From positions 62,001 through 126,000 of the forward strand of contig JAJNNY010000065.1 of assembly GCA_022453515.1 (NCBI GenBank): 64,000 bases of DNA, read 5' to 3'. Numbering within the stretch: the stretch's first letter is position 1; each line of letters opens with the position of its first letter. A program made the position numbers and the translations under genes. The notes below the pieces were generated by a model, which worked only from the letters and a program-made list of their open reading frames with translations, was not told the origin of the DNA and did not search any database. Below are positions 1-11,275 of the stretch, one piece after another. The DNA is from Astrocystis sublimbata (lineage: Eukaryota > Ascomycota > Sordariomycetes > Xylariales > Xylariaceae).

Positions 1-1753
1 AGGTCTCGAGCGCTCGGATATCCGCTCGTATGTTTATGAGTAATGTTTGCCTGGACGCCCTGTTCAGAAGGTTTTTCTTCGGCGCTTCTGTCCTCTGGCG
101 TTGGATAAGGTAGGCAGAGACTACTCGCCATCATCAGGTGCCACTACGTAAGAACTTATGGGTATGAAACTCGAGCGCCGAGCTTGCGTATCTACCTATA
201 TGTGAGTCATCATGTCGAGGACGCCAGCGCTGTTATAGCTACCAGGTTTGCTACGATACATTGCCTCCACAGAGTCCACAATAGCAATGGGATCGAAGCT
301 ACGGGACCGGGAAGAATAGGCTCGGCGAGAGCTCCGGTTCGTCGAGGCACCGCTTGTGATGTTACGTAAATTGCTATTTGATTTGTGACAATTCGCAGCT
401 GGGTTTGGTCGGGCATTGGGTATAGTGTACACGCGTCGTGAGACCATATTTTGGCCAGTGGGGTGCAGAATCGTTTCAGAGACGTTCCCCGAAGTTGAAG
501 TGCCATGGACCTATATTGGCCGTCGAAAGTTTCTTTTTCGGGTTTGTGGACTTGACGTGGAGTCAGTAGAGCATGTTTCCATTTCAGACATACCCAGACT
601 CCAACGTTGTCAATTTGTCTGAATGCTCATCAGTACTTGTCTAAAGCTCAACTCAACATACCTAACCCCTTGCACGCCAGGGAAGGTACCTGCTGCCTTG
701 GGCTGATACGGGCTGTATGACAGAAAAGTAACTTAGAGTTCTGTAGTACCTATGCAAGACAACCTCGGAGACTCGTGCGTGACTTAATTTTTTATGAATT
801 AACATGCATGATGCGTACTAATAATGGCTGAGAGCAAGCAGCATCATGGTGATAGCCAGAGTACCATGATATATCCAACATTTGTCCTTAAATAATATCT
901 TCCTCTTCCTCTTCCTCTTAACCCCGCTTTCTCCAGCGAAACGACAGCTATTGTTGCGTTCGTCAGAACTCGTCCTACAGTAACGCGACATTGTTTGCAC
1001 CTTTTTTTTTCCCCCTAGGCATGGAGCCCCAAGGAGCGTGTTTGTATGACAAACATGATCTTCAACAACATTCGCCTGTTCCAACAAGAGGCCAGCCGAC
1101 TCATGGAGAATTATCCTCCTTGTGACCATTTTCTCCCAAAGTACCTTTATTGACAACCAAATAGTTGGGCTTCATGTTTCGAATACGAAAAAAAGAAAAA
1201 AGAAGCATTACTATTCGCCTTGGGTGAGAGGCGCATTTGTGTCAATTCCCGGTGTCTGGATTCCAGGTATGGTATCCTGAGCATCTACGTTAGAGCAAAA
1301 TGGCCGTGTAGAACACTCATAATACATATGGAAAGACTTCAATAATCAATCCATATAATCTGTGTTTGCCCTTCTTAATGAAAGATGTTATGGCTATTCT
1401 CGTCTATGTTTATTGGAGGATCACTATGGTTGTTATCTCCAACAGCAGAAATAAGTGGGCCAGTTGATAGTTAGTGATTAGTGGCTGCCAGTGCTGACAG
1501 TGCTGAAAATGACGTGCATTTACTCGCGTTGCAGTTCACCCATCTTGACCCGCAGCCCTTCATCCCCGAGAAAAAAAAGATCCGACGCGACGAGATCATC
1601 ATCAAATCTGTGGCGGTCCATGCCGCGCAGCCATTTGAGTTCATGGCGATCACTTTAGCCCATTCTAGCCTCGAGTAATCACAGCAAGGGAGTCGCAGTC
1701 CCCTATGCTCTTTTCTCCTGTGCAGGCCTACTTGCCCGTCTTGACTGTTCATC
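1..1753. other. Intergenic, no supported gene
   Basis: I find no reading frame here with recognisable protein content on either strand. The stretch holds a short TCTTCC microsatellite near 900-920, a T-run and C-run near 1000-1015, and an A-rich tract near 1188-1206. The last few hundred bases are presumably the promoter and 5' leader of the YL1/Vps72 gene that starts at 1754. Confidence 0.6.
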
Positions 1754-4536
1754 ATGGCGACACCCGACCAAGAACAGCGCATGCGCATTGACGGGCAGGA
1801 CAATGATCGACCCCCGTCCGTCCTCAGCGACAGCGACAGCGACGATGACCTATCCGGTGACGAGAAGCCTGCCTCCGACTCCAAGGTCGAGTGGCTGGCG
1901 ACCAGCCGAGAAAAGCGATCAACCGCCGGCAATCGCATGAAGTCGATGATCGCTGCCGAGGAGCCTGACGATGAGCTTGAGCTCCTCTTTGCCGAAGATG
2001 CCGACGATGCCGGCTTCACCGAGGTTGAGGATGACGGATCCGACGCACACATGTCGTCCTCCGAGGACGAGGATGCCCAGGAAAACGCCGACGACCTGGA
2101 AGGGGAGAAGGAACTGGAGCAACGAGCACGCGAGAGCAAGCAGGCCGCCCGTAAGCGCAAAGCACAAGAAGCCATACCCGTCAAGTTTCGCAAGAAGGTC
2201 AGAATCGACACATCTCAGTCGCCAAGCGCCGCACCCGTACACCAACCGAGACCCAGGAAGAAATCCGAGCGCCTGAGCTGGCTGCCCACCGTGGCTGACA
2301 TGCCTACGAGGGCCTCAAGACGTGAGACCACGATGGCTGGCAAAGAACAACTCCATAAGCAGATGGCCGAGCGAGAGGTGAAGCGGCTTCAGCAGGTAGA
2401 GGCCATGGAGCGGAAGGCCAAGAAGATGGCGGCCCTTAAGAAGCCGCCCATGACACAGGCTCAGCGCCTAGCCGAGGCGGCGCTGGTGGAGAAGCGGAAT
2501 GCAAAGAGTCTGAATCGCTGGGAAGAGGCCGAGAAGCAACGGGAAGAAGAGCGGAAAGCCAAGCTGGCTGCCCTGAACAACCGAACTTTGGAGGGTCCTG
2601 TGGTCACCTTCTGGAGCGGTGTTGGGGAATGGATAGACGGCAAACTAAAGCATGTTGGCAAGATAGTCACCATCGAGGAAAAGCCAGCCAAGAAGAAACG
2701 CCACTCCACTGCTGGAACCCATGCCATGAGCGAGACCACCAGCGAGTCCCATGAACCGCAAGCGGGCAAAATCCACATACACACCTCGCCCGACACGACG
2801 GCACCTGGTGGCCCTGAACATACGGCAACGAAGGCGAACACCACGAAAGGTGATGCGCCAAACGGCCCAGATCCGGCGGGCATGGAGACCGGACCTGTTT
2901 TGGCATCTTCAAACACGGACCAAACAACCAAAGCAGCAAATGATATGTCCCCTATTTCTGCAACTAAGCCTATGATACCGGAGCTAGCTGCCTCCACCCA
3001 ACTGAGTCATCACGACCAAAACTCAATGCCTCCAGAGAACACCTCCCAGCAAAGTGTTGCTCCCCCGACAGATATCAGGCCTCCAGACCTCAAGCCCCCC
3101 GACTTCCAGCCACCTGCTGCTGGTCTATACACCACCAGCATGTTCGCCCCGCCTTCACAATCGTCTCTGATGATGCCTCCGGAATTGAAACCACCCTCGA
3201 ATAGTTTCTTGGCACCTCCGGCCGGAGTATCTCGAAATGGACTCTCCATGCCTGTGATCGGCTATCATTCTTCTCTCGCCTCTCCAAGCTCTTCTAATTT
3301 CCTTGCGCCTCCCAAACCGGCTCAAAGGCAGTCACCGCTGTCCATGCCTCAGACTGACATCCACCCTCCTCCACCAACACCTACACCTACATCAGTCGTA
3401 TCAACATCAGCACTATCGAAGACAGCAATCTCTACCCCAGGACCGATTGCGCCTCCTATATCACTCGCTACACCCACTCATACACCCATGCACACACCTA
3501 TATCATCATTGCCACATAATCGACCTTCATCACAAACCTCGTTGAGCACGCTGAAGCCTAAGAAAACCAATGTGCAAAAGCAAAATTCTAGAGAGCCCTC
3601 GCAACCTCCTCCTCCTTCGCCGTCACCTCCCGCCGATGGCAAGGCTACACGCAACTGCATCATACTACAAAACTTTAATGAGAACGCCGTTAAGGACAGG
3701 TCGACACAGACCCGCATTCTATTCAACCGGGAGTTTCACAAACTACCAAGTATGTCACTGCTTTTGCCCCCATTGTACGCTATGCAGGTGTTGACCATGC
3801 TCTAGAACCTGGCCCAGTGGTACGCTGTGTGATCACGAACCACCCGGCGAAGTACAGAGACCCCAAGACTGGGTTGCCGTACTATAACACAAGCGCTTTC
3901 AAACAACTCCGGAAGCTCTACAGTGGCGAGTACAAATGGAGCAGCCTGGTAGGCGCCTGGGCAGGGAGCGGAGACTCCGCAGCTAGAGGTGTTCCGGCTA
4001 GGTTCCTCGATCCAAATGCGCCGGCTCCGCCTAAAGAGCAGGAAGCCATCGATTTAGCTACGCAAAACGGAACGATAGCAGCTGGCTCCGGCGAAGATGC
4101 AAAGAATTCAGAGGCTAAGGTGCCGGTTGCGCAAATCCCGGTACAGTCCGCTCCGCAGCCTAGTCCTCTCGCCGCTCCGGTCATAGCGAACCCAGAGAAT
4201 AGCAATCCTATAGTCACAACTGCTGGGCCGAGTGTAGGGCCTAGTATTGCGGTGCCTTCCACTCTCACAGGTGCACCAAGCAGCGGTGCTCAGCCGTATA
4301 TTCCGACAACGGCAGCTTCGTTCGAACTGAACACGAACCTAACCACCACTGTAGATACGCCCATGTCCGATACAAACGGTGTGAAGGTGGTAGAAGATTC
4401 AATTCTGGCTCGACCAGCCGATGTGGCTAACACCACCTCTGGCATATCACAGCCTCTCGAGGCAACAATGGCTGACCCACAAACGTCATCATCAGCGCCT
4501 TCTATGCTGATAGAAAACGGGGCGGCCAGTCAATGA
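1754..4536 (+). CDS. vps72: Vps72/YL1 subunit of the SWR1 chromatin-remodelling complex
   Basis: Two exons, 1754-3749 and 3806-4536, give 908 residues. The 56-nt intron (GTATGT...CTAG) is phase 1 and restores a Lys codon. In yeast and animals YL1/Vps72 is the SWR1/SRCAP subunit that binds the H2A.Z-H2B dimer for deposition into nucleosomes. The N-terminal third has the YL1 signature: acidic stretches with DSDSDDD and SSEDEDAQE, a basic RKRKAQE segment, and a long charged helix with ALVEKRNAKSLNRWEEAEKQ-like composition. The C-terminal YL1_C motif lies at about residues 666-720, directly after the splice, with VRCVITNHPAKYRDP and TGLPYYNTSAFKQL. Residues of about 320-640 form a Pro/Ser/Thr-rich, probably disordered insert, and the tail after YL1_C is Ala/Pro/Ser/Thr-rich. 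Both make the protein longer than yeast Vps72, as is usual in filamentous fungi. Confidence 0.93.
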
Positions 4537-4759
4537 GAAACAGGGCGAGACAGCTGGGAACTCGGCATGGGGTATCGTTCGTGACGTCTGTATGTAGAAA
4601 TAGATGTAGCGGAAGTACAGTGATATGAACCAACAAAAAGGCAACCTGAACGCCTGTGCGATGCTTCCCCATTTTCAAACATTGCTGCCCCTCACGTACG
4701 TGCGCCGCATAACCAGTGCAAATAAAAGGGATTGCTTTTGTGAATGCTCCTCTCAGTGC

Positions 4760-5230
4760 TCAATGCTTCCTCTTCACCTTGGCCTTGTCCCCGTATTTGG
4801 GAAACACGATCTTGCTCGTCTTCCTCCGCTTTTCGATGCGGCCCTTCTTGCTGGTCGGCTTGCTCGGTGCGGCGGCGGTCTTAGCAGCGTCGACATCCAT
4901 GGCAGCTATAGCAAAGTACACAGATACGATTAGACTCTCGGACTCAAAACGTAACGTAACGCAGGATCTATGCGAGGAGAAGTCGGGCTTACTCTCGTCA
5001 GCGGCGGCATCAGCGCCGTTCTTCTCGGCAGCACCATCTGTGGCTGCGTTGTCATCTTCGACAACATTCATGGTGTCGCTCTCAGGTCTCTCGGGCTTGG
5101 GCGCGGCGGCTAGTTCGAGGAGCTTTGCGGAGAGGCGCGCATTGCGCTCTATCTCGATGGGTCCGAAGACGTTGGCCTTGAGGCGCTGGTTGTTCGCTTT
5201 GCGCGAGCTGGCACGGGAGCTCTTTGCCAT
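4760..5230 (-). CDS. LLPH-like small nucleolar protein (DUF2423 family)
   Basis: The N-terminus MAKSSRASSRKANNQRLK followed by NVFGPIEIERNARLSAKLLEL is characteristic of the DUF2423/LLPH family (budding yeast YBL028C), small basic nucleolar proteins linked to large-ribosomal-subunit assembly. The C-terminus is strongly basic (KKGRIEKRRKTSKIVFPKYG and KAKVKRKH). An 87-nt intron (4992-4906 on the minus strand, GTAAGC...TATAG) divides exons 5230-4993 and 4905-4760, giving 127 residues. The intron is a multiple of three and lacks a stop, so unspliced RNA would encode 156 residues. The inserted stretch is hydrophobic and unlike the family, so splicing is the better model. The gene is divergent from the SUMO ligase gene and its 3' end faces the 3' end of YL1. 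Family assignment rests on motif recognition only. Confidence 0.82.
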   Translation of the reverse strand: MAKSSRASSRKANNQRLKANVFGPIEIERNARLSAKLLELAAAPKPERPESDTMNVVEDDNAATDGAAEKNGADAAADESKPDFSSHRSCVTLRFESESLIVSVYFAIAAMDVDAAKTAAAPSKPTSKKGRIEKRRKTSKIVFPKYGDKAKVKRKH

Positions 5231-6421
5231 TTTTTTGACTGTGTAGGTCGGTATCTAGGTATAAGAGTACCTACAGTGTTGTCGTAGAGGAATGCTGGTG
5301 GCTTGGAAAAGATGGAAAGTTTTAGCGGGGCTTATCGAAGATGGTAGCGGGCGCCAGGCGGCAGTATCCAAACATTTAGCGGGTTGTCTAGGGGGGTAAG
5401 GTCAATGAGCTGCCCTGAAAAGGAAGGCGGTCTAGGCAGTTTCACAGCAGCGGCGCAACGGCGACGAGGTACGCCCATGTGTACATGTACCTACTTCGTT
5501 TATTGTAGGTGGGCAGGTACACGGGCAGAGGCTACCGCCGCAGGGCTTGGAACTGGCAAGCTTGGGAAGGGACAGACAGACAGACGGACAGCCCTGACAA
5601 CTTTGACCTCAACCACCCTTTTTCCGTCGTTGCGCTTCTTTGTAGAGCACAAATAATTATAATCGCATCCTTCGCGCGCAACGCTTTGTCGCATCGAATA
5701 CTTGCCCAGATTCGGATAGTCCATCGTGCAACGTCTCTTGGCCATCATCGTCTGTCGGTACTAAGTTGACTGAGTGCCTGACTGACTGACGTATGCCTTT
5801 TACGTGCTGTGGCTTGCCTCCCTTACGTCCAAGGCTCGAAACAGGATAAAAGACTGCCGCACAGCTTCTGCCCAACGCCAGCAGCCCAGCCCAGCCCGAC
5901 CATCCCATCAGATATTGTACTCGGAAAACCCGTCACCTGTCGTATACTGTTACACACCCTGCTCTCCGGCGACGTCGAGGTACTTTGGCCCTGCGCGACT
6001 CGAATCCAGCCCAGCGAGGCTCGCTGCACACGCGCTCGTATCACGCGGAGACCGGAAGGGTGGAACAAGAGACGGACATCGAAATATCGTGTGCAAACAC
6101 GTCTCGAACGCCCTACTTGTACCTGGTTGCCGCCGTGGGGATCCTGGAACCATCGAGGGAGGGCATTTGCCAAACAGACTCTCTGGTGGGAGTGTTGCGC
6201 ACACGAAACCCGGGCGACAAGCCGAGGCCGAGCCCAAGCCGGAGCCGGAGTCTTGACTGCGCACCCTCTTCGTGAGCTTGGGGCGGGCTGCGCCTGCCTC
6301 GCTCTTCTTGCGCGCCTGTCGGGGCCGGTACAGGTGCCTTCCTCGGGCTGGCACTCAGGCAGTCAGGCACCTGAGTGTGAACCTGCCGCCGCAACCGCAA
6401 CCGCGACCCGCGACTGCCATC
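5231..6421. promoter_or_regulatory. Divergent intergenic region, LLPH-like / SUMO ligase
   Basis: About 1.2 kb between two divergent start codons. It carries GACA and CTGA simple repeats (about 5570-5590 and 5775-5790) and a C-rich stretch (about 5876-5905). Several small frames occur, but none shows family-like content. It probably contains the promoters of both genes and a long SUMO-ligase leader. I could not identify specific factor sites. Confidence 0.5.
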
Positions 6422-8828
6422 ATGACCTCTTCCAATGGCGAGATCCGTCAGCTGGAGCGCACCCTCTCAACCATGCTCAACAAGAATCTCCAGCAGATCT
6501 GTGCCTACAATGATCTCAGGACGAGTGGAGTCAAGGCCGAGCTACAGAATAGGATTAAGGATTGTAAGTCTTCCATACCTTACCTACTACCACCATCCAC
6601 CATCCACCAAACCACCCTATCGCCACGCCACACCACACACCCAAGCGTACAAGTACAACACCAATTTCTCCCTCGTTATCTCTGCCCCTCGCTTTCTCTA
6701 TTCTATCCCCCATCCAATTTCTCTGATCCTCTCACCTGCATCACATACGAACTCAAGTGTCTGCCACAGCAGCTTCAGTCAGTCAGGCCATGGTCCGTCC
6801 GTCCGTCCATCCGAGCAGATGCTAGATTGATCCTTGCGCCTCGGTTTCTCTTCCAGTCCGCGAGTGGTCGCCTGCCTCCTGGAACCTATGACCTGCTTTC
6901 TACCTCAAGCAGACTCGGTTCCCAAGGCATTGCCCTCATTTCATGCTCTCATTTCAATATCAGCGCGCAACTTTCTTATTAGCCCTCTCCGCTGCTATCG
7001 CTGTCCTTCTCAAGTGTCACACCTGGCGAACACCGTTCCATAAATGCACTTCACTGCATTGTGCTCCAATGCATACCTCGTCCTCCACACCTTCACGCAG
7101 ATCAGCATCGCCTCTCATTTTTCCTAGCTTGCCAAGCTTTGGTAATTCATACACTACTTGGTAGTTAGTTGTTTCTCTCCTCGTTCCTCAACTTACTCTT
7201 TTCCAGACCTCCTAGAGAACTACGTAGCAAACCCTGCACGCTTCCGGCGCATGCAATCTCAGATCCAGGATATGACCCGCCCCGGCAACGCTTCTGTTCC
7301 TGTTCCGCACCAGTCCACCATGGCGGGATCTTCCTCAAACAGTGGCCAGTATGGCCACAATTACGCGCCTACCAAGAGTTCCACCAGCTACTCTACCACA
7401 CCCGGGTACCCATATCACCCCCCCAGACCGGAAACGATCAACGGTAGCAACATATTCAGGAATGGACATTCCAAAGTGCTACGATTCAAACCCAGTCCTT
7501 TTTACTCCATTATCGCAACGGTTGGAGATGCCAAAACCTGTGAACGTCAGTGTCCTGCCACCTGATACACTCTTTTGAGGAGGAAGTACTGACAGAGCTG
7601 GCAGCTATGAACACGCATCGGAACACGATACAAATTGGCATCCGGTCAAGCGAGCATCCAAGTTTGGGTCACCTCTCGTTTGATAAATCATGTCGCGTAA
7701 TGCTCTTTTGCGCGGCTGATGCCGGTGCTAGTAACACTGGCCTTCAGGAAGTTGCATTCCCATATCAAAGTGAGATTAAGGTGAATGGCGGCGATATCAA
7801 GGCGAATCTACGTGGGCTCAAAGGGAAACCCGGCACAACCCGCCCAGTAGACATTACCGACTCGCTACGTCTGAAGCCCGCTAACTACAATAATAATGTT
7901 GAATTCACCTATGCGATTACCAACAAGGTGAAGAATCACCACCCATCTCCCGCAGCTACAGTGAGCAATATGACTTGGCATTGGTGCTAGGCGGCGAGAA
8001 TTACCCGACTTTTTAAATGCTAACGTCATGTCTACAGAAATTCTTTTTGGCTGTCTATCTATGCAAAACTGCCCCTATAGAGGAGCTCATAGCCAAGATT
8101 CGGGGCAGGAAAATAACCAAAGCTCATGTGATCCAAGAAAGTGAGTTTATGCAATACAATCGTTTTTGGTTAAGTCAACCTAATCATGAGCAGTGACGAA
8201 GAAGGCGAACGATCCTGATGTCGTCGCGACATCTACAGTACTATCCTTGAAATGCCCGCTATCCTATACGAGGATAAGAACCCCTGTTCGTTCTATTTTG
8301 TGCAATCATATATCCTGCTTTGATGGCAGTTCGTATTTGCAGTTACAAGAACAAGGCCCGCAATGGCTATGTCCGATATGTAATCAGTCTGCCCCCTTCG
8401 AGAACTTAGCCGTCGACGAATATGCGTTGGATATCCTCATGAGCACAGACGAATCCACGGAGCAAGTCACAATAGAGCCCAATGGTCAATGGGCAAAGCA
8501 ATCGACGGAAGCAGCGCCCAAGAGATCTCGAGTCTCTAATGCCAATACCACGAGCATCGATGTTGATGACGAGGTTTCGGTCGTTACTGATAACGCCAGC
8601 TACGGTAACGGATATGGCAGCACGCCACACTTCGGTACACCCATGGGCACTTTCATGGGCACCCCAAGTGCGAGCTCCCGAGAGCCATCGGGAGCTCCGA
8701 GAAGCATCAGCAAAAAGCGTCCGGCTGCTGAGGTGATAGATCTCACGCTCAGTAGTGACGAAGACGACACGCCGCTCAGACCAGTTAAAAAGCAGAACCT
8801 TGGCCCCTCATCAATGCCTCACTACTGA
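6422..8828 (+). CDS. siz1: SIZ/PIAS-type E3 SUMO ligase
   Basis: Five exons (6422-6563, 7207-7545, 7605-7927, 8038-8140, 8194-8828) join in phase to 513 residues. This family transfers SUMO from Ubc9 to nuclear targets. A SAP DNA-binding motif lies at about residues 9-45 (LNKNLQQICAYNDLRTSGVK). A PINIT-type domain follows, with FKPSPFYSI and HRNTIQIGI. The SP-RING has C323, C339, H341, C344, C362 and C365 in the CPLS, CNHISC and CPIC contexts. The C-terminus carries a textbook SUMO-interacting motif, VIDLT at about 483-487, followed by Ser/Asp/Glu residues. The initiating ATG is the one directly before the SAP motif. Intron 1 (643 nt) is far longer than the others (59, 110 and 53 nt). The order SAP-PINIT-SP-RING-SIM is diagnostic, but whether this is the only Siz paralogue cannot be told from one window. 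Confidence 0.92.
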
Positions 8829-11275
8829 GGCTTGGTCTATCACGACGAGGTTAAAGGCACTACGTGCCGGGCAATATCGAAGGTTGAACAGGTGCTGAGT
8901 TGAACAGGCCAAAACGAAAGACGGAGGGGCTGTGACAGATGAAATGCAAGGGAGTTTCGCATCATGTACCACACACAGGTACTCACTAGGACAGCATTGT
9001 TTGTGTCCTACCTTTTGCCTCAATTACGGCGTTCGGGGTAACAGCGCAAAGGCATGGGAAGTTTTGAGTTGATCGCGTTGAGCACGGGGCGTTGGTAGAC
9101 ATAATGACCTTGTATTTGAGAGGTGGCAAGGATCGTCTGCTTCGGATAAAATAGCCAACAAGTTTGCATTGCACTTGCTTGCGCTCAACGAAGACATTTT
9201 CCACGTAGCTTTTGAATACTGAAGCTTTAATGCTGTGTAAATCTTGCGTCGCTTTGTGCTGGTCTTGGTATGTAGTCCGGCTAGCCGACTGCTGCTACGG
9301 TGGGCATTTCCTATCGGTGTTCGAATACAGCCCAGCTCACGTAGGAAGGGTCTGGCTCGCAAAATGGCGACGAGGCTTTGGATTCTCATGGCATTTGATA
9401 CTGCGTTCAGGCCGGATGAAAGACGTAGAAGTCTTGAATCTTGTTGATATGGCGCACTGTTGGCACAGCTTCGTATCATTGTTGGTTCCATGCAAGTAGA
9501 GAGAGGATACCATAATGGTATTGCATGTCTTAACACGATCAAGATTGCTTGGTATGACTCTAGACTAACCGAATCCATGCATTCCTATCTTCTAGCATGT
9601 TACTGACAAGCGAAGGAAGGGAAGGATGTACGACAGAGCAACAAAGTATCACGCGTATAGGCAAGTCTACCGGTGATCCTTTATTCCAGAAACTACATCT
9701 TGACGAGTGTGTCAGATTAGCAGATATGGCATGCTTTCAATACGTAGGTGCAAGGCGATCCGACGAGAACGAACCACTTGGAGCTTCTGACAAAACTGTT
9801 GTTCGAGGACGAGATTTGAAGGAAGCAAGCACTGACCTACGCCAGCCCATCACCTCTCTTCTCTCTACCTCTACCTTTATCTCTACTTTTGCCTCGGTCC
9901 ACGATGTGAGCGGGCACCGCTTGATATAAGCGAGCCTGGATCATCCTAAGCTTGAATGGTTGTCTCGCAGGTCAAAACTCTGTATCGGACTACTTCACTG
10001 GCAATGCAGTATTATACGAATGGGTCAGTCACAAGGAGCTCAATGGGTTTATTTAACAACGAACAAAGTCTGATGACATTTTAGAAAGACTACGTGCGAT
10101 ATCTTCATGGAATTGTGATTCTTTGAAGACATGTATATATATATATATCCTTTCCTCTCGAACCCCTCGACAGCTGCTTTCATGGAGTATCATACCTTTG
10201 TCCTCGACCGATGATCGATCGATCACCTCTCTCTCACTATCTATAGAACCAGGAACCCGAGTCAATCTCCTTTCCGACGCCATAGTATCCAAGCAGCGAT
10301 CTATCACATCCATAAGGCACGCCGTTAGCGTAGGGCTGAGTACCGTATTATTAATTACCAATCAACTGATTGGATTACTTTCTTTCAATCTCGCCTCGAG
10401 CTGCTGTGTCTGTCATAAAGACAAAAGCTTCTTTGTCAGGCTCAAGTAAGCTAACCACGTACCTATCATTGTCATGTCCCGTAAACTTTACAGACAGACA
10501 GACAGACAGGTCAGTTATTACAGTACAAATCGCGTAATACCAGTCAGTCAATCAATACATAATAACCAAATAACAAATACAAGCAACCATGCGACCAGGA
10601 TCCTCGAGGCCATTGCTGCCCAATGAATGCCATTGTTTCTCTTGTACTGGTCTTAGATTGTATAAATCACATACAAACAAATATCCTCCCGCATAGCCCC
10701 GGACGCAACGCGAAGTTGGCAGCAACATTTCGGAGACGGGAGGAGGCTTCGTGGCCGAGTCGTCACTACTTGCACATCAGCTTCAAAAGGACAACATCCA
10801 ACTTGCAGGCACACTGCCCCAATGGCAAAGACTTCGATGCGCAAGTAGTCAGACATGGGTGGCTGTGGATAGTCATCAAACTATAGGGGGGCTATCGATG
10901 CAGGTGCCATTACATACGACGTGGCAAAGGTAATATGAAGGTCACTACCATGGCAGAGGAATTGATCAGAGCAATGAAAATGTAGCACACTAGTAATATT
11001 CTTGGCTTCTAAACAAGTGCCAGCCAAACCATGTTCCTTAACAGAATAGCCTAAGCCGTCGTACCATTTTACATGCCCCCCCGTCCTTTGTTCTCTCCAC
11101 GCTAAGAGTTAACTACGACCCTAAATTTCCAGCACCGATTCGGACAACATTTAGTCAAGACGACTCAAGACATGGGTCGATATAAACCCTGGTACCATTA
11201 GTACAAATTATCAATGGTACAGGACAAGTTATTAGGCCTACTTAGTTCACTCGTCATCATGGGTCCCACGTCATT
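8829..11275. other. Gene-free region between convergent SUMO ligase and Tup1 genes
   Basis: About 2.4 kb between the 3' ends of two convergent genes. An open frame of 184 codons on the minus strand (9024-9578) resembles no family I know and shows no intron-bounded structure. Simple repeats include (AT)n at about 10134-10149 and (CAGA)n at about 10491-10511. A non-coding RNA here cannot be excluded. Confidence 0.5.

Noticed and set aside
1471..2211. 246-codon Ser-rich frame on the minus strand
   Set aside because: Antisense to the acidic Ser/Asp/Glu-coding N-terminus of YL1, which explains the serine bias.
5804..6982. Several frames of 130-236 codons before and across the start of the SUMO ligase gene
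   Set aside because: They overlap each other in several frames and carry no family motif. The longest runs through exon 1 and into intron 1 of the ligase gene.
9024..9578. 184-codon open frame on the minus strand
   Set aside because: No recognisable motif, composition resembles random sequence, and it lies in a gene-free gap between convergent genes.
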